NCBI RefSeq assembly: GCF_024171695.1
Contig: NZ_JAMTCF010000007.1
Span: 62,001 to 126,000 of the forward strand
DNA length: 64,000 nucleotides
Direction: 5' to 3'
From: Actinosynnema pretiosum
Lineage (GTDB): Bacteria > Actinomycetota > Actinomycetes > Mycobacteriales > Pseudonocardiaceae
The notes under the pieces were generated by a model. That model had not been told where the DNA came from, ran no database searches, and saw only the letters and a program-made list of their open reading frames with translations. Each line of letters starts with the position of its first letter. Positions within the stretch are counted from its first letter, which is position 1. The position numbers were made by a program, and so were the translations under genes. Positions 18,048 through 30,755 of the stretch are shown here, one piece after another.

Positions 18048-18063
18048 GTTAGGCCCGCCTAAC
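18048..18063. promoter_or_regulatory. Palindrome in the nuo leader
   Basis: GTTAGGC CC GCCTAAC is a 16-bp inverted repeat 15 bp downstream of Rex operator 2 and about 90 bp before nuoA. The half-site TTAGG recalls DtxR/IdeR iron boxes, but the spacing between halves is too short for the standard 19-bp box. Function unassigned. Confidence 0.35.
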
Positions 18064-18149
18064 TTCCAAGGCTCGGCAGAACGCACCTAGGGTGCCCAAC
18101 CGAGCAGGGCTCCGCCTGCACAGCGACAGCGAGGAAAGGACGTCGGAGA

Positions 18150-18515
18150 GTGCTCCAGCCCTATCTCCCCCTCGTATTGATGTTCGCACTCGCCGCGGCC
18201 TTCGCGCTGTTCTCGGCGACGATCGCTCCGTACATCGGACCTCGCCGCTACAACCGCGCCAAGCTGGACGCCTACGAGTGCGGGATCGAACCCTCCCCCC
18301 AGCCCGTCGTGGGCGGCGGTCGCATGCCGATCGCCTACTACCTCACGGCGATGCTGTTCATCCTGTTCGACATCGAGATGGTGTTCCTCTACCCCTTCGC
18401 GGTCTCCGCGGACCGGCTCGGCCTGTTCGGCCTGGTGGAGATCGCCCTGTTCGTCGGGACCCTCGGCTTCGCCTACGCGTACGTGTGGCGACGCGGCGGG
18501 CTCGACTGGAACTGA
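18150..18515 (+). CDS. nuoA: NuoA, complex I membrane subunit A
   Basis: First gene of the complete nuo operon for proton-pumping NADH:menaquinone oxidoreductase. The 121-residue protein has three membrane helices (near 5-28, 62-82 and 94-114) and the conserved YECGIEPS (43-50) and [12 protein letters not shown] (73-84) segments that shape the quinone-site loop at the junction with NuoB, D and H. The start is GTG at 18150. The gene follows a 290-bp leader with two Rex operators. Confidence 0.95.
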   Translation: MLQPYLPLVLMFALAAAFALFSATIAPYIGPRRYNRAKLDAYECGIEPSPQPVVGGGRMPIAYYLTAMLFILFDIEMVFLYPFAVSADRLGLFGLVEIALFVGTLGFAYAYVWRRGGLDWN

Positions 18516-18526
18516 AGGGTATTCAG

Positions 18527-19075
18527 ATGGGTCTCGAGGAGAAGCTCCCCAGCGGGGTCCTGCTGGTCAGCGTCGAGAAGCTGGTCAACTGGACCCGGAA
18601 GTCCTCGCTGTGGCCTGCCACGTTCGGCCTGGCGTGCTGCGCGATCGAGATGATGACCACCGGCGCCCCCCGCTACGACCTGGCCCGGTTCGGCATGGAG
18701 GTCTTCAGGGCCTCGCCGCGCCAGGCCGACCTGATGATCGTCGCGGGCCGGGTGACCAACAAGATGGCGCCGGTGCTCCGCCAGATCTACGACCAGATGC
18801 CCGAGCCGCGCTGGGTGCTGGCCATGGGCGTGTGCGCGTCCTCCGGCGGCATGTTCAACAACTACGCCGTGGTGCAGGGCGTCGACCACATCGTCCCGGT
18901 CGACATGTACCTGCCCGGCTGCCCTCCCCGCCCCGAGATGCTGATCGACGCGATCCTCAAGATCCACGCGAAGATCATGGACGAGCCCCTCGGGCCCAAA
19001 CGCGCCGCGCAGCTGGCCGCCTCCGGCCACAAGACGGAGCTCATCCCGTCGTCCCAGCGGTTCGCGAGGAAGTGA
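18527..19075 (+). CDS. nuoB: NuoB, complex I subunit B (N2 cluster)
   Basis: Carries the terminal [4Fe-4S] cluster N2, which passes electrons to quinone. The 182-residue protein has the four ligands: the tandem Cys37-Cys38 in [11 protein letters not shown], Cys103 in [13 protein letters not shown] and Cys132 in PGCPPRPE. It starts 11 bp after nuoA. A paralogue with the same four cysteines but lacking the flanking extensions lies at 46402. Confidence 0.97.
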   Translation: MGLEEKLPSGVLLVSVEKLVNWTRKSSLWPATFGLACCAIEMMTTGAPRYDLARFGMEVFRASPRQADLMIVAGRVTNKMAPVLRQIYDQMPEPRWVLAMGVCASSGGMFNNYAVVQGVDHIVPVDMYLPGCPPRPEMLIDAILKIHAKIMDEPLGPKRAAQLAASGHKTELIPSSQRFARK

Positions 19076-19080
19076 CCGGC

Positions 19081-19839
19081 ATGGCTGACGAAGACAAGAA
19101 CCCGGCGCCCGACTCGGGGGGAGCGCTCAGCTCCTCCGACATGTCGCAGTCCCAGCACGAGGAGCACCTCGCGCACGGCGGCGTCGTCGCGGGCCGCAAC
19201 CGCACCGGCATGTTCGGCGTGGCGGGCAGCGGCGACACCTCCGGCTTCGGCGGGCTCAAGCTGCCCGCGCACGTGGCCGCCCCGTCCGAGCGCCCCTACG
19301 GCGGCTGGTTCGACGAGGTCGTCGACGAGCTGCTCGCGGCCATGGGCGAGCAGGGCCTGCCCGCCGACGCGATCCAGCAGATCACCGTCGACCGCGGCGA
19401 GATCACGTTCTACCTGCGCCGCGAGCACCTGGTCGACATCGCCCGCCTGCTGCGCGACGACCCGGCGCTGCGCTTCGAGCTGTGCAGCTCGCTGTCCGGC
19501 GTGGACTACGGTCCCGAGGCCGCGCAGCGCCTGCACTCCGTCGTGCACCTCACGTCGATGACCTACCGCAGGCGCGTCCGCCTGGAGGTCGCCGTCGACG
19601 TCGACGACCCCCACGTGCCCAGCCTGGTCTCCGTCTACCCGACGACGGACTGGCAGGAGCGCGAGGCCTGGGACATGTTCGGCATCGTCTACGACGGTCA
19701 CCCCGGACTGACCCGCATCCTGATGCCGGACGACTGGGACGGTCACCCCCAGCGCAAGGACTACCCCCTCGGCGGCATCCCGGTCGAGTACAAGGGCGCG
19801 GAGATCCCCCCGCCCGACCAGAGGCGGTCCTACTCATGA
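19081..19839 (+). CDS. nuoC: NuoC, complex I subunit C
   Basis: 30-kDa-type peripheral-arm subunit. The 252-residue protein has a hydrophilic N-terminal extension of about 70 residues (Ser/Gln/His/Gly-rich) common in actinobacterial NuoC. The conserved body follows: YYLRREHL-like strand, SLSGVDYG, and the signature [20 protein letters not shown] plus [11 protein letters not shown]. It starts 5 bp after nuoB, and its stop overlaps the nuoD ATG. NuoC and NuoD are separate genes here, unlike the fused E. coli NuoCD. Confidence 0.95.
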   Translation: MADEDKNPAPDSGGALSSSDMSQSQHEEHLAHGGVVAGRNRTGMFGVAGSGDTSGFGGLKLPAHVAAPSERPYGGWFDEVVDELLAAMGEQGLPADAIQQITVDRGEITFYLRREHLVDIARLLRDDPALRFELCSSLSGVDYGPEAAQRLHSVVHLTSMTYRRRVRLEVAVDVDDPHVPSLVSVYPTTDWQEREAWDMFGIVYDGHPGLTRILMPDDWDGHPQRKDYPLGGIPVEYKGAEIPPPDQRRSYS

Positions 19840-21281
19840 GCGAACGGCTGTCCGACGTCACCCACGGCACCGACACCTCGGCGGAGGGCGCTCCCTCCGA
19901 CGACGCCAGGGCGACCACCACCACCGAGCACGACTCCACCACCGCCGCCACCGGGTCCGCGGGCACGACCGCGCCCGACGCTGCGGCGTCCCGCGAGACC
20001 ACCGAGGGCACCGTCTACACGGTGACCGGCGGCGACTGGGACGAGGTCCTCGCCGAGGCCGCGGGCGACGAGCGCATCGTCATGAACCTCGGCCCCCAGC
20101 ACCCGTCCACGCACGGCGTGCTGCGGCTGGTGCTGGAGCTGGAGGGCGAGACCGTCACCCAGGCCCGCAGCGTCATCGGGTACCTGCACACCGGCATCGA
20201 GAAGAACACCGAGTACCGCACCTGGACCCAGGGCGTCACGTTCGTGACGCGCATGGACTACCTGGCGCCGCTGCACAGCGAGACGGCCTACTGCCTCGCC
20301 GTGGAGAAGCTGCTCGGCATCGAGGTGCCGCAGCGCGCCCAGGACGCCAGGGTCCTGCTGATGGAGCTCAACCGGGTCAGCTCGCACCTGGTGGCGCTCG
20401 CCACCGGCGGCATGGAGCTGGGCGCCCTCACCGGCATGACGGCGGGCTTCCGCGAGCGCGAGGAGGTCCTCCACCTGCTGGAGCACCTCACCGGCCTGCG
20501 GATGAACCACGCGTTCATCCGCCCCGGCGGCCTCGCCCAGGACCTGCCCGCCGACACCGAGGAGAAGGTCCTCGCCTTCCTCAAGGTGATGGACTCGCGG
20601 CTCCCGGACTACGACAAGCTGCTCACCGGCCAGCCGATCTGGCGCAACCGCCTCTCGGGCATCGGCTACCTGCCCGTCGACGCGTGCCTCGCGCTCGGCA
20701 TCACCGGTCCGCCGCTGCGCTCCGCGGGCCTGCCGTGGGACCTGCGCAAGGTCGAGCCGTACTCGGGGTACGAGAACTACGAGTTCGACGTGCCCGTCGC
20801 GAACGAGGCCGACTGCTTCGCCCGCTACCGCCTGCGGCTGGAGGAGATCCACCAGTCGCTCAAGATCGTCCGGCAGGCGGTCGAGCGGCTGCGCCAGCCC
20901 GGTCCGGTCATGGTCGCCGACGCGAAGGTCGCCTGGCCCGCGCAGCTGACCATCGGCAGCGACGGCATGGGCAACTCGCTGGAGCACGTCCGCAAGATCA
21001 TGGGCCAGTCCATGGAATCCCTCATCCACCACTTCAAGCTGGTGACCGAGGGCTTCCACGTGCCCGCCGGACAGGTGTACGTGCCCGTCGAGTCGCCGCG
21101 CGGCGAGCTGGGCTTCCACGTCGTCTCCGACGGCGGCACCCGGCCGATGCGCGTGCACGTTCGCGAACCCAGCTTCGTGAACCTCCAGGCGATGCCCGCG
21201 ATGTGCGAGGGCAGCATGGTCGCCGACGTGATCGCCGCGGTGGCCTCCCTCGACCCGGTGATGGGTGGGTGTGACCGATGA
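19836..21281 (+). CDS. nuoD: NuoD, complex I 49-kDa subunit
   Basis: Forms the quinone-binding pocket with NuoB. Of 481 residues, the first 60 are a Thr/Ala/Ser-rich extension without family similarity; the body starts at [20 protein letters not shown], which contains the quinone-loop His, and continues with [17 protein letters not shown], a later tyrosine-containing segment, and the C-terminal [24 protein letters not shown]. The ATGA overlap with nuoC and with nuoE indicates coupling. Confidence 0.96.
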   Translation: MSERLSDVTHGTDTSAEGAPSDDARATTTTEHDSTTAATGSAGTTAPDAAASRETTEGTVYTVTGGDWDEVLAEAAGDERIVMNLGPQHPSTHGVLRLVLELEGETVTQARSVIGYLHTGIEKNTEYRTWTQGVTFVTRMDYLAPLHSETAYCLAVEKLLGIEVPQRAQDARVLLMELNRVSSHLVALATGGMELGALTGMTAGFREREEVLHLLEHLTGLRMNHAFIRPGGLAQDLPADTEEKVLAFLKVMDSRLPDYDKLLTGQPIWRNRLSGIGYLPVDACLALGITGPPLRSAGLPWDLRKVEPYSGYENYEFDVPVANEADCFARYRLRLEEIHQSLKIVRQAVERLRQPGPVMVADAKVAWPAQLTIGSDGMGNSLEHVRKIMGQSMESLIHHFKLVTEGFHVPAGQVYVPVESPRGELGFHVVSDGGTRPMRVHVREPSFVNLQAMPAMCEGSMVADVIAAVASLDPVMGGCDR

Positions 21282-22042
21282 CCCAGATTCAGGAACCCGA
21301 GACCTCGGGCGCGCAGGGACCCGGCGCGGTCGTCTTCGACCAGGAGACGACCGACCGGGCGCGGGCGATCATCGCCCGCTACCCCGTCCCCAGGTCCGCG
21401 CTGCTGCCGATGCTGCACCTCGTGCAGTCGGTCGAGGGGCACGTCAGCAAGGCGGGCATCGCCTTCTGCGCCGACCTCCTCGACCTGACCGCCGCCGAGG
21501 TCAGCGCGGTCGCGACCTTCTACACGATGTACAAGCGCAAGCCCTGCGGCGAGCACCTGGTGAGCGTGTGCACCAACACGCTGTGCGCGGCCCTCGGCGG
21601 CGACGACATCTACGCGAAGCTGCGCGACCACCTCGGGACGGACGGCAAGCCGCTCGGCCACGAGGAGACCTCGGGCGAGCCCGGCGCGCCCGGCTCCGTC
21701 ACGCTGGAGCACGCCGAGTGCCTGGCGGCCTGCGACCTCGCGCCCGTCGTGCAGGTCAACTACGAGTACTTCGACAACCAGACGCCCGACGGCGCGCTGG
21801 AGATGGTGAAGTCCCTGCAGGCGGGGGAGAAGCCGCACCCGACGCGCGGCGCCCCGCTGACCGACTTCCGGCAGGCCGAGCTCCAGCTCGCCGGGTTCTT
21901 CGAGGGCAGGGACGCCGACCTGGACGGCCCCTCCGCCGCCCCCGAGACGCTGCGCGGCGCCTCCCTGGCGGCCGAGCGCGGCTGGACCGCGCCCGCCATG
22001 CCGGAGAAGGCGGAGTTCCCGCCGCTGCCGGAGAAGAAGTAG
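21278..22042 (+). CDS. nuoE: NuoE, complex I 24-kDa subunit
   Basis: Thioredoxin-fold [2Fe-2S] (N1a) subunit of the NADH-oxidising module. The 254-residue protein has the four cluster cysteines: C98-x4-C103 (SVCTNTLCA) and C148-x3-C152 ([10 protein letters not shown]). The C-terminal 90 residues extend well beyond the E. coli protein (166 residues) and are charged. It overlaps nuoD by ATGA, and nuoF starts directly after its stop. Confidence 0.95.
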   Translation: MTQIQEPETSGAQGPGAVVFDQETTDRARAIIARYPVPRSALLPMLHLVQSVEGHVSKAGIAFCADLLDLTAAEVSAVATFYTMYKRKPCGEHLVSVCTNTLCAALGGDDIYAKLRDHLGTDGKPLGHEETSGEPGAPGSVTLEHAECLAACDLAPVVQVNYEYFDNQTPDGALEMVKSLQAGEKPHPTRGAPLTDFRQAELQLAGFFEGRDADLDGPSAAPETLRGASLAAERGWTAPAMPEKAEFPPLPEKK

Positions 22043-23347
22043 GTGAGTGAGATGGTCGACAACCTGACTCCCGTCCTCACCAAGCGCTGGCTGTCGCCGC
22101 GCTCGTGGACGCTGAAGACCTACGAGCAGCTGGAGGGGTACACGGCGCTGCGCAAGGCGCTCAAGGTCCACCCCGACCAGCTCATCCAGCAGTGCAAGGA
22201 CTCCGGCCTGCGCGGTCGCGGCGGAGCGGGCTTCCCCACGGGCATGAAGTGGGGCTTCATCCCGCAGGGCGACGGCAAGCCGCACTACCTCGTCATCAAC
22301 GCGGACGAGGGCGAGCCCGGCACCTGCAAGGACATCCCGCTGATGATGGCCGACCCGCACTCGCTGGTCGAGGGCATCATCATCACCTCCTACGCCATCA
22401 GGGCCAACTTCGCCGCCATCTACGTGCGCGGCGAGGTGCTGCACGTCATCCGCAGGCTCAACGCCGCCGTGCGCGAGGCCTACGAGGCGGGCTACCTCGG
22501 CAAGGACATCCTCGGCAGCGGCTTCGACCTGGACCTCGTCGTCCACGCGGGCGCGGGCGCCTACATCTGCGGCGAGGAGACCGCGCTGCTCGACTCCCTC
22601 GAGGGGCGTCGTGGCCAGCCCAGGCTCAAGCCGCCGTTCCCGGCGACCGCGGGCCTGTACGCCTCGCCCACCGTGGTGAACAACGTCGAGACCATCGCGT
22701 CGGTTCCCTACGTGGTCAACGGCGGCTCCGACTGGTTCCGCAGCATGGGCCGCGACCGGTCGCCCGGCCCGAAGATCTACTCGCTGTCCGGCCACGTCGA
22801 GCGGCCCGGCCAGTACGAGGCGCCCATGGGCACCACGCTGCGCACGCTGCTGGAGATGGCGGGCGGCATGAAGGACGGCGTCCCGCTGAAGTTCTGGACG
22901 CCGGGCGGCTCGTCCACCCCGCTGTTCACCGCGGAGCACCTGGACGTGCCGCTCGACTTCGAGGGCGTCGCCGAGGCGGGCTCCATGCTCGGCACCACGG
23001 CCGTGCAGATCTTCAACGAGACCGTGTCGGTCCCGTGGGCGGTCATGAAGTGGACCGAGTTCTACAAGCACGAGTCCTGCGGCAAGTGCACGCCGTGCCG
23101 CGAGGGCACCTACTGGCTGACCAAGACCCTCCAGCGGATGGTGCGCGGCGAGGGCACCCCGAGCGACATCGACACGCTGCTCGACGTCTGCTCGAACATC
23201 CTCGGGCGCTCCTTCTGCGCGCTCGGCGACGGCGCGGTCAGCCCGATCACCAGCGGCATCAAGTACTTCAAGGACGAGTTCCTGGCCCTGTGCGACAGCA
23301 ACGCAGCCAAGCTCAAGGCCACCGAACTGGCGGGAGCAAGCGCATGA
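22043..23347 (+). CDS. nuoF: NuoF, complex I NADH-binding subunit
   Basis: Binds NADH, FMN and the [4Fe-4S] cluster N3. The 434-residue protein has the NADH/FMN glycine-rich segment [29 protein letters not shown], and the N3 ligands C346-x2-C349-x2-C352 ([12 protein letters not shown]) with C392 (RSFCALGDG). GTG at 22043 follows the nuoE stop immediately; an in-frame ATG three codons later is an alternative start. Its stop overlaps the nuoG ATG. Confidence 0.96.
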   Translation: MSEMVDNLTPVLTKRWLSPRSWTLKTYEQLEGYTALRKALKVHPDQLIQQCKDSGLRGRGGAGFPTGMKWGFIPQGDGKPHYLVINADEGEPGTCKDIPLMMADPHSLVEGIIITSYAIRANFAAIYVRGEVLHVIRRLNAAVREAYEAGYLGKDILGSGFDLDLVVHAGAGAYICGEETALLDSLEGRRGQPRLKPPFPATAGLYASPTVVNNVETIASVPYVVNGGSDWFRSMGRDRSPGPKIYSLSGHVERPGQYEAPMGTTLRTLLEMAGGMKDGVPLKFWTPGGSSTPLFTAEHLDVPLDFEGVAEAGSMLGTTAVQIFNETVSVPWAVMKWTEFYKHESCGKCTPCREGTYWLTKTLQRMVRGEGTPSDIDTLLDVCSNILGRSFCALGDGAVSPITSGIKYFKDEFLALCDSNAAKLKATELAGASA

Positions 23348-25791
23348 CCATCGCGCCGGACAAGAGCTCGGAGGTCGTGGTCCCCGAGGGCCACGTCAAG
23401 CTCGTCATCGACGGGTCCGACGTCGTCGCCCCCAAGGGCGAGCTGCTGATCCGCACCGCGGAGCGGCTGGGCATCGTGGTGCCGCGCTTCTGCGACCACC
23501 CGCTGCTGGAGCCCGCTGGCGCCTGCCGCCAGTGCCTGGTCGAGGTCGAGATGGGCGGTCGGCCCATGCCGAAGCCGCAGGCCTCCTGCACCATGACCGT
23601 CGCCGACGGCATGGTCGTCAAGACCCAGCTCACCTCGCCCGTCGCCGACAAGGCGCAGCAGGGCGTGATGGAGCTGCTGCTGATCAACCACCCGCTGGAC
23701 TGCCCGATCTGCGACAAGGGCGGCGAGTGCCCCCTGCAGAACCAGGCGCTCAAGCACGGCCGGGCCGACTCGCGGTTCGTGGAGCCCAAGCGGACCTTCC
23801 CGAAGCCGATCGCCATCTCCACCCAGGTGCTGCTGGACCGGGAGCGCTGCGTGCTCTGCCAGCGCTGCACCCGGTTCTCGGCGCAGATCGCGGGCGACCC
23901 GTTCATCGAGCTGCTGGAGCGCGGCGCGCAGCAGCAGATCGGCGTGGCCGAGGAGAAGCCGTTCCAGTCGTACTTCTCCGGCAACACCATCCAGATCTGC
24001 CCGGTCGGCGCGCTCACCAGCGCCGCCTACCGGTTCCGGGCCCGCCCGTTCGACCTGGTGTCCACCCCCGGCGTGTGCGAGCACTGCTCGTCGGGCTGCG
24101 CCGAGCGCACCGACTTCCGGCGCGGCAAGGTGCAGCGCAAGCTGGCGGGCGAGGACCCCGAGGTCAACGAGGAGTGGATCTGCGACCGGGGCCGCTTCGC
24201 CTTCCGCTACGCGACCCAGGAGGACCGGTTCACCCGGCCGATGGTGCGCGACGAGAGCGGTGAGCTGCGGCCCTCGTCCTGGACCGAGGCGCTCCAGGCC
24301 GCCGCGCAGGGCCTCGCGCAGGCCCGCGACGGCAAGGGCGTCGGCGTGCTCGCGGGCGGTCGGCTCACGCTGGAGGACTCCTACGCCTACAGCAAGTTCG
24401 CCCGCATCGCGCTGCGCACCAACGACGTCGACTTCCGCGCCCGGCCGCACTCGGCCGAGGAGGTCGAGTTCCTGACCTCCACCGTGCTCGGCGTGACGCC
24501 GGAGACCGGCGGGGTGACCTTCAAGGGCATCGAGGCCGCGCCCGCCGCGCTGCTGGTCGCGTTCGAGCCCGAGGAGGAGGCCCCGGTCGTCTTCCTGCGG
24601 CTGCGCAAGGCCGCCCGCAAGCGCGGCACGAAGGTCTTCCACCTCGGCCAGTTCACCACCCCGGCCGTGGAGAAGACCCTCGGCACGCTGCTGGCCTGCG
24701 TGCCCGGCGGCGAGCCCGCCGCGCTGAACGCGCTGCCCGAGCACGCCGCCGACGTGGTGGAGCTGCTCGGCAAGCCCGGCTCGGTGATCATGGTCGGCGA
24801 GCGCGCCGCCGAGGTCCCCGGCCTGTACTCGGCGGTGGCCGCGCTCGCCAAGCGCACCGGGGCGAAGGTGGCCTGGGTGCCGCGCCGCGCCGGTGAGCGG
24901 GGCGCGCTCGAAGCGGGCCTGCTGCCGAACCTGCTGCCCGGCGGTCGGCTCGTCTCGGACGCCGCCGCGCGCGCCGAGGTCGAGCAGGCGTGGGGCCTCG
25001 CGGCCGGTTCGCTGCCCGCCAAGCCCGGCCGCGACACCTCCGGCATCCTCGCCGAGGCCGCGTCGGGCGGGCTGGACGCGCTGCTGGTGGCGGGCGTCGA
25101 CCCGTTCGACCTGCCCGACCCCGCGCTCGCCGAGCAGGCGCTGTCCGCCGCGAAGTTCGTGGTGAGCCTGGAGCTGCGGCCCAGCGCCGCGACCGCGCAC
25201 GCCGACGTGGTGCTGCCGATCGCGCCCGCCGTGGAGAAGTCCGGCACGTTCCTCAACTGGGAGGGCCGCCGCCGCGAGTTCGCGCTGACCCTGGAGGGCA
25301 CCGGCGCGCTGCCCGACGGCCGGGTGCTCGACACCCTGGCCGTCGAGATGGACGCCGACCTGTTCACCCAGACGCCCGCCGCCGCAGCCGCCGACCTCGC
25401 GCGGCTCGGCCGGGGCACCGCCCAGGCGGGCGCGCCCACGGTCAGCGCGCCGCTGCTGCCGCAGCCCAAGCGCGGGCAGGCGGTGCTGGCGACCTGGCGC
25501 AGGCTGCTGGACAACGGGTCCATGCAGGACGGCGAGCCGCACCTGAAGGGCACCGCCCGGCCCACCGCGGCCTGGCTGTCCGAGGCGACCGCGCGCGACC
25601 TGGGCGTCGAGCCCGGCGCCGAGGTCACCGTCTCGACCGAGCGGGGTGAGGTCGTGCTGCCCGTGGCGGTGGCGGACCTGCCCGACGGCGTCGTGTGGCT
25701 GCCCGGCAACTCGGGCGAGTCGACCGTCCGCCGGACCCTCGTGGCAGGCCACGGTTCCGTGGTGGCCGTTTCTCCCGGAGGCAGGGCATGA
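23344..25791 (+). CDS. nuoG: NuoG, complex I 75-kDa subunit
   Basis: Iron-sulfur chain subunit with a C-terminal molybdopterin-oxidoreductase-like fold. In its 815 residues the N-terminal [2Fe-2S] ligands are C50, C61, C64 and C82; the His-Cys3 cluster lies in [19 protein letters not shown] (116-134); a further Cys set begins at C169 ([11 protein letters not shown]). CEHCSSGC followed by [10 protein letters not shown] indicates that the extra N7 cluster site, absent in mitochondria, is retained. The C-terminus carries a molybdopterin dinucleotide-type domain without a cofactor role. ATGA overlaps join it to nuoF and nuoH. Confidence 0.95.
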   Translation: MTIAPDKSSEVVVPEGHVKLVIDGSDVVAPKGELLIRTAERLGIVVPRFCDHPLLEPAGACRQCLVEVEMGGRPMPKPQASCTMTVADGMVVKTQLTSPVADKAQQGVMELLLINHPLDCPICDKGGECPLQNQALKHGRADSRFVEPKRTFPKPIAISTQVLLDRERCVLCQRCTRFSAQIAGDPFIELLERGAQQQIGVAEEKPFQSYFSGNTIQICPVGALTSAAYRFRARPFDLVSTPGVCEHCSSGCAERTDFRRGKVQRKLAGEDPEVNEEWICDRGRFAFRYATQEDRFTRPMVRDESGELRPSSWTEALQAAAQGLAQARDGKGVGVLAGGRLTLEDSYAYSKFARIALRTNDVDFRARPHSAEEVEFLTSTVLGVTPETGGVTFKGIEAAPAALLVAFEPEEEAPVVFLRLRKAARKRGTKVFHLGQFTTPAVEKTLGTLLACVPGGEPAALNALPEHAADVVELLGKPGSVIMVGERAAEVPGLYSAVAALAKRTGAKVAWVPRRAGERGALEAGLLPNLLPGGRLVSDAAARAEVEQAWGLAAGSLPAKPGRDTSGILAEAASGGLDALLVAGVDPFDLPDPALAEQALSAAKFVVSLELRPSAATAHADVVLPIAPAVEKSGTFLNWEGRRREFALTLEGTGALPDGRVLDTLAVEMDADLFTQTPAAAAADLARLGRGTAQAGAPTVSAPLLPQPKRGQAVLATWRRLLDNGSMQDGEPHLKGTARPTAAWLSEATARDLGVEPGAEVTVSTERGEVVLPVAVADLPDGVVWLPGNSGESTVRRTLVAGHGSVVAVSPGGRA

Positions 25792-27131
25792 GCACCGCAG
25801 AACTCATCGCTGACGACCCGGTCTGGCTGGTCCTGGTCAAGGTCGTCGGCGTCTTCGCCTTCCTGGTCCTCATGACCCTGTTCATGATCGTCTGGGAGCG
25901 CAAGGTCGTCGGGCGGATGCAGCAGCGCCCCGGCCCCAACCGCAACGGCCCCGGCGGCTGGCTCCAGTCGCTGGCCGACGGCATCAAGCTGGCGTTCAAG
26001 GAGGAGGTGCGCCCCGTCCTCGCGGACAAGTGGGTGTACTTCATCGCGCCGGTCATCGCCTGCGTCCCGGCCTTCACCGCCTTCTCGGTCATCCCGATCG
26101 GCGGCCAGGTCAGCATCTTCGGCGAGCAGACCGCCCTCCAGCTGGTCGACCTCCCGGTCGGCGTGCTGGTCGTGCTGGCCTGCTCCTCGATCGGCGTCTA
26201 CGGCATCGTCCTCGGCGGCTGGTCCTCCGGCTCGCCCTACCCGCTGCTGGGCGCGCTGCGCTCCGCCGCGCAGGTGATCTCCTACGAGATCGCGATGGGC
26301 CTGTCGATCATCGCCGTGGTGATGAACTCCCGGTCGCTGTCCACCGCGGACATCGTCGACGCGCAGACCAGCGGCTGGTTCTTCTACCTGCTGCCGGTCA
26401 GCTTCGTCATCTACGTGATCTCGATGGTCGGCGAGACCAACCGCGCGCCCTTCGACCTCCCCGAGGCCGAGTCCGAGCTGGTCGGCGGCTTCCACACCGA
26501 GTACAGCTCGTTCAAGTTCGCGCTGTTCTTCCTCGCCGAGTACATCAACATGGTGACCGTCTCGGCGCTGGCGACCACGCTGTTCCTCGGCGGCTGGCGG
26601 TTCCCGTTCGTCGACGACGACCACTTCCTGAACAACGGCTGGCTCGGCCTGGTCTGGTTCGTCCTCAAGACCCTGGCGTTCCTGTTCCTGTTCATCTGGC
26701 TGCGCGGCACGCTCCCCCGCCTGCGCTACGACCAGTTCATGCAGCTGGGCTGGAAGGTCCTCGTCCCGATCGCGCTGGTCTGGTTCGTCGCGGTGGCGTT
26801 CGCCCGCTACATCCGCACCGAGATCGAGGCCGGGGCCCTCGGGACGCCGACCGTGCTGGCGGTGTTCGGCGCGGTGCTCGCGGCGGCCCTGCTGGTCGCG
26901 TTCCTGCTGCCCGACAACCGCGAGCGGGTCGACCCCGACGCGGTGCCGGTCACCGGTGGCGGCTTCCCCGTGCCCCCGCTGGACCTCGCAGTGCCCAAGC
27001 CGCCGCCCCGCCGCCAGGTGCGGGTGGCCGAGCTGCCCGACGGCAGCCCCGCCGGGAGCAACGGCTCTGCGGCCAAGGAGCCCGCAGCGGCAACGACCGC
27101 CAAGAAGGAGGCCAGCGATGGGGATGCTTGA
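25788..27131 (+). CDS. nuoH: NuoH, complex I quinone-channel subunit
   Basis: Membrane subunit that forms the entry to the quinone tunnel and links it to the proton channels. The 447-residue protein has eight or nine helices, the [20 protein letters not shown] loop and the strongly conserved [17 protein letters not shown] loop. A C-terminal hydrophilic tail of about 60 residues (Pro/Arg then Ala/Lys-rich) goes beyond the E. coli protein (325 residues). The start overlaps the nuoG stop, and the end overlaps the nuoI start by 14 bp. Confidence 0.96.
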   Translation: MSTAELIADDPVWLVLVKVVGVFAFLVLMTLFMIVWERKVVGRMQQRPGPNRNGPGGWLQSLADGIKLAFKEEVRPVLADKWVYFIAPVIACVPAFTAFSVIPIGGQVSIFGEQTALQLVDLPVGVLVVLACSSIGVYGIVLGGWSSGSPYPLLGALRSAAQVISYEIAMGLSIIAVVMNSRSLSTADIVDAQTSGWFFYLLPVSFVIYVISMVGETNRAPFDLPEAESELVGGFHTEYSSFKFALFFLAEYINMVTVSALATTLFLGGWRFPFVDDDHFLNNGWLGLVWFVLKTLAFLFLFIWLRGTLPRLRYDQFMQLGWKVLVPIALVWFVAVAFARYIRTEIEAGALGTPTVLAVFGAVLAAALLVAFLLPDNRERVDPDAVPVTGGGFPVPPLDLAVPKPPPRRQVRVAELPDGSPAGSNGSAAKEPAAATTAKKEASDGDA

Positions 27132-27684
27132 TCCCGTCAAGGGCTTCGGCGTGACCTTCTCGACGATGTTCAAGAAGGTCGTCACCGAGGAGTACCCCGA
27201 GGTCAAGAAGGTCACCGCGCCGCGGTACCACGGCCGCCACCAGCTCAACCGGCACCCGGACGGGCTGGAGAAGTGCGTCGGCTGCGAGCTGTGCGCCTGG
27301 GCCTGCCCCGCCGACGCGATCTTCGTCGAGGGCGGGAACAACACCGAGGAGGCCCGCTTCTCACCCGGTGAGCGGTACGGCGCGGACTACCAGATCAACT
27401 ACCTGCGGTGCATCGGCTGCGGCCTGTGCATCGAGGCGTGCCCCACCCGGTCGCTCACCATGACCAACGAGTTCGAGCTGGCCGACGACGACCGGCAGAA
27501 GCTCATCTTCACCAAGGAGGACCTGCTCGCCCCGCTGCTGCCGGGCATGGAGCAGCCGCCGCACCCCATGCGGCTCGGCTCCGACGAGCAGGACTACTAC
27601 GTGAACGGCCCCGAGCTGGCCCGCAAGGCGGGCGTGCCCGAGGGCGCGCTGGTGGAGAACGGTCCCGAGGAGGCGCGCAAGTGA
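27118..27684 (+). CDS. nuoI: NuoI, complex I 8Fe ferredoxin subunit
   Basis: Holds clusters N6a and N6b that relay electrons to NuoB. The 188-residue protein has two full [4Fe-4S] motifs, C53-x2-C56-x2-C59-x3-C63 ([13 protein letters not shown]) and C98-x2-C101-x2-C104-x3-C108 ([13 protein letters not shown]). AAGGAG lies 7 bases before the ATG at 27118, favouring it over the ATG two codons later. The C-terminal 60 residues are an actinobacterial extension. A shorter paralogue is at 47398. Confidence 0.96.
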   Translation: MGMLDPVKGFGVTFSTMFKKVVTEEYPEVKKVTAPRYHGRHQLNRHPDGLEKCVGCELCAWACPADAIFVEGGNNTEEARFSPGERYGADYQINYLRCIGCGLCIEACPTRSLTMTNEFELADDDRQKLIFTKEDLLAPLLPGMEQPPHPMRLGSDEQDYYVNGPELARKAGVPEGALVENGPEEARK

Positions 27685-28514
27685 TCTCCCAGTTCCTGGC
27701 CCAGCCGGGGGTGGTCCAGCCCGCCGCGGACGTCGTGTCCACCGGCGAGGCCGTCGCCTTCTGGGTGCTCGGCCCCCTCGCCCTCGCGGGCGCGCTGGGG
27801 ATGCTGTTCGCCCGCAACGCCGTGCACTCGGCGCTCTGGCTGGTCATGACCATGCTCAGCCTCGGCGGCCTGTACATGGTCCAGCAGGCGCCGTTCCTCG
27901 GCTTCGTGCAGATCATCGTCTACACCGGCGCGATCATGATGCTGTTCCTGTTCGTGCTGATGCTCGTCGGCAGGGACAGCTCCGACTCCGTCGTCGAGGT
28001 CCTGCGCGGCCAGCGGCTCGCCGCCGCCGTGCTCGGCATCGGCTTCGGCGGCCTCGTGGTCGGCGCGCTCGCCCGCTCCCTCACCGAGGTGCAGGCGGTC
28101 GGCCTGGTGGAGCCCAACACCACCGGCGGCGGCAACGTCGCCAACATCGGCGCCCGGATCTTCACGGACTACCTGTTCCCCTTCGAGCTGACCTCGGCGC
28201 TGCTGATCACCGCCGCCGTCGGCGCGATGGTGCTGGCGTTCACCTCGAAGATCCGGGAGACCAAGAAGACGCAGCGCGAGCTGGTCGTGGAGCGCTTCCG
28301 GGGCGACCGCCCCGGCTCGCTGCCCGGCCCCGGCGTGTTCGCCACCGCCAACTCGGTGGCCACGCCCGCGCTGCTCCCCGACGGTTCGGTCGCCAAGGAA
28401 TCGCTGTCCGAGCTGATCGAGACGACCGACCGGTCGCGCCTCGACGAGGACGTCACGGACGTGGCAGGCAGCGGGCACCAGGCGGACGCGCGCGCTCTTA
28501 AGGGAGAGTCGTGA
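27681..28514 (+). CDS. nuoJ: NuoJ, complex I membrane subunit J
   Basis: Five-helix membrane subunit near the E-channel. The 277-residue protein has the helix with the conserved [15 protein letters not shown] segment (the pi-bulge helix) and [15 protein letters not shown]-terminal hydrophilic tail of about 85 residues exceeds the E. coli protein (184 residues). GTG at 27681 overlaps the nuoI stop; the end overlaps the nuoK GTG. Confidence 0.94.
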   Translation: MISQFLAQPGVVQPAADVVSTGEAVAFWVLGPLALAGALGMLFARNAVHSALWLVMTMLSLGGLYMVQQAPFLGFVQIIVYTGAIMMLFLFVLMLVGRDSSDSVVEVLRGQRLAAAVLGIGFGGLVVGALARSLTEVQAVGLVEPNTTGGGNVANIGARIFTDYLFPFELTSALLITAAVGAMVLAFTSKIRETKKTQRELVVERFRGDRPGSLPGPGVFATANSVATPALLPDGSVAKESLSELIETTDRSRLDEDVTDVAGSGHQADARALKGES

Positions 28515-28810
28515 CCCCCACCTACTACCTGCTGCTCTCCGCCCTGCTGTTCAGCATCGGCGCGGTGGGCGTTCTCGTGCGGCGCAACGCCATCGTCGTG
28601 TTCATGTGCGTCGAGCTGATGCTCAACGCGGTGAACCTCACCCTGGTCACCTTCGCCCGCGTCAACGGGCAGCTCGACGGCCAGGTGATGGCGTTCTTCG
28701 TGATGGTGGTCGCCGCGGCCGAGGTCGTCGTCGGCCTCGCGATCATCATGGCGATCTTCAAGTCGCGTCGCTCGGCCTCGGTCGACGACTCCAACCTGCT
28801 GAAGTACTGA
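28511..28810 (+). CDS. nuoK: NuoK, complex I membrane subunit K
   Basis: Three-helix, 99-residue subunit with the conserved membrane glutamates of the proton path: [11 protein letters not shown] and [16 protein letters not shown]. Length and sequence are typical. The start is GTG at 28511, overlapping the nuoJ stop; nuoL follows after 10 bp. Confidence 0.96.
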   Translation: MTPTYYLLLSALLFSIGAVGVLVRRNAIVVFMCVELMLNAVNLTLVTFARVNGQLDGQVMAFFVMVVAAAEVVVGLAIIMAIFKSRRSASVDDSNLLKY

Positions 28811-28820
28811 GAGGTCACCG

Positions 28821-30751
<1,931 letters not shown>

Positions 30752-30755
<4 letters not shown>

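Noticed and set aside
18048..18063. DtxR/IdeR iron box in the nuo leader
   Set aside because: The TTAGG/CCTAA halves are present but separated by 4 instead of 9 bases, so it does not match the standard iron box; kept only as an unassigned palindrome.
22105..23343. Upstream extension of the nuoG frame by about 410 codons through nuoF
   Set aside because: The extension is a shadow of nuoF; family similarity of NuoG starts at the ATG at 23344, which overlaps the nuoF stop.
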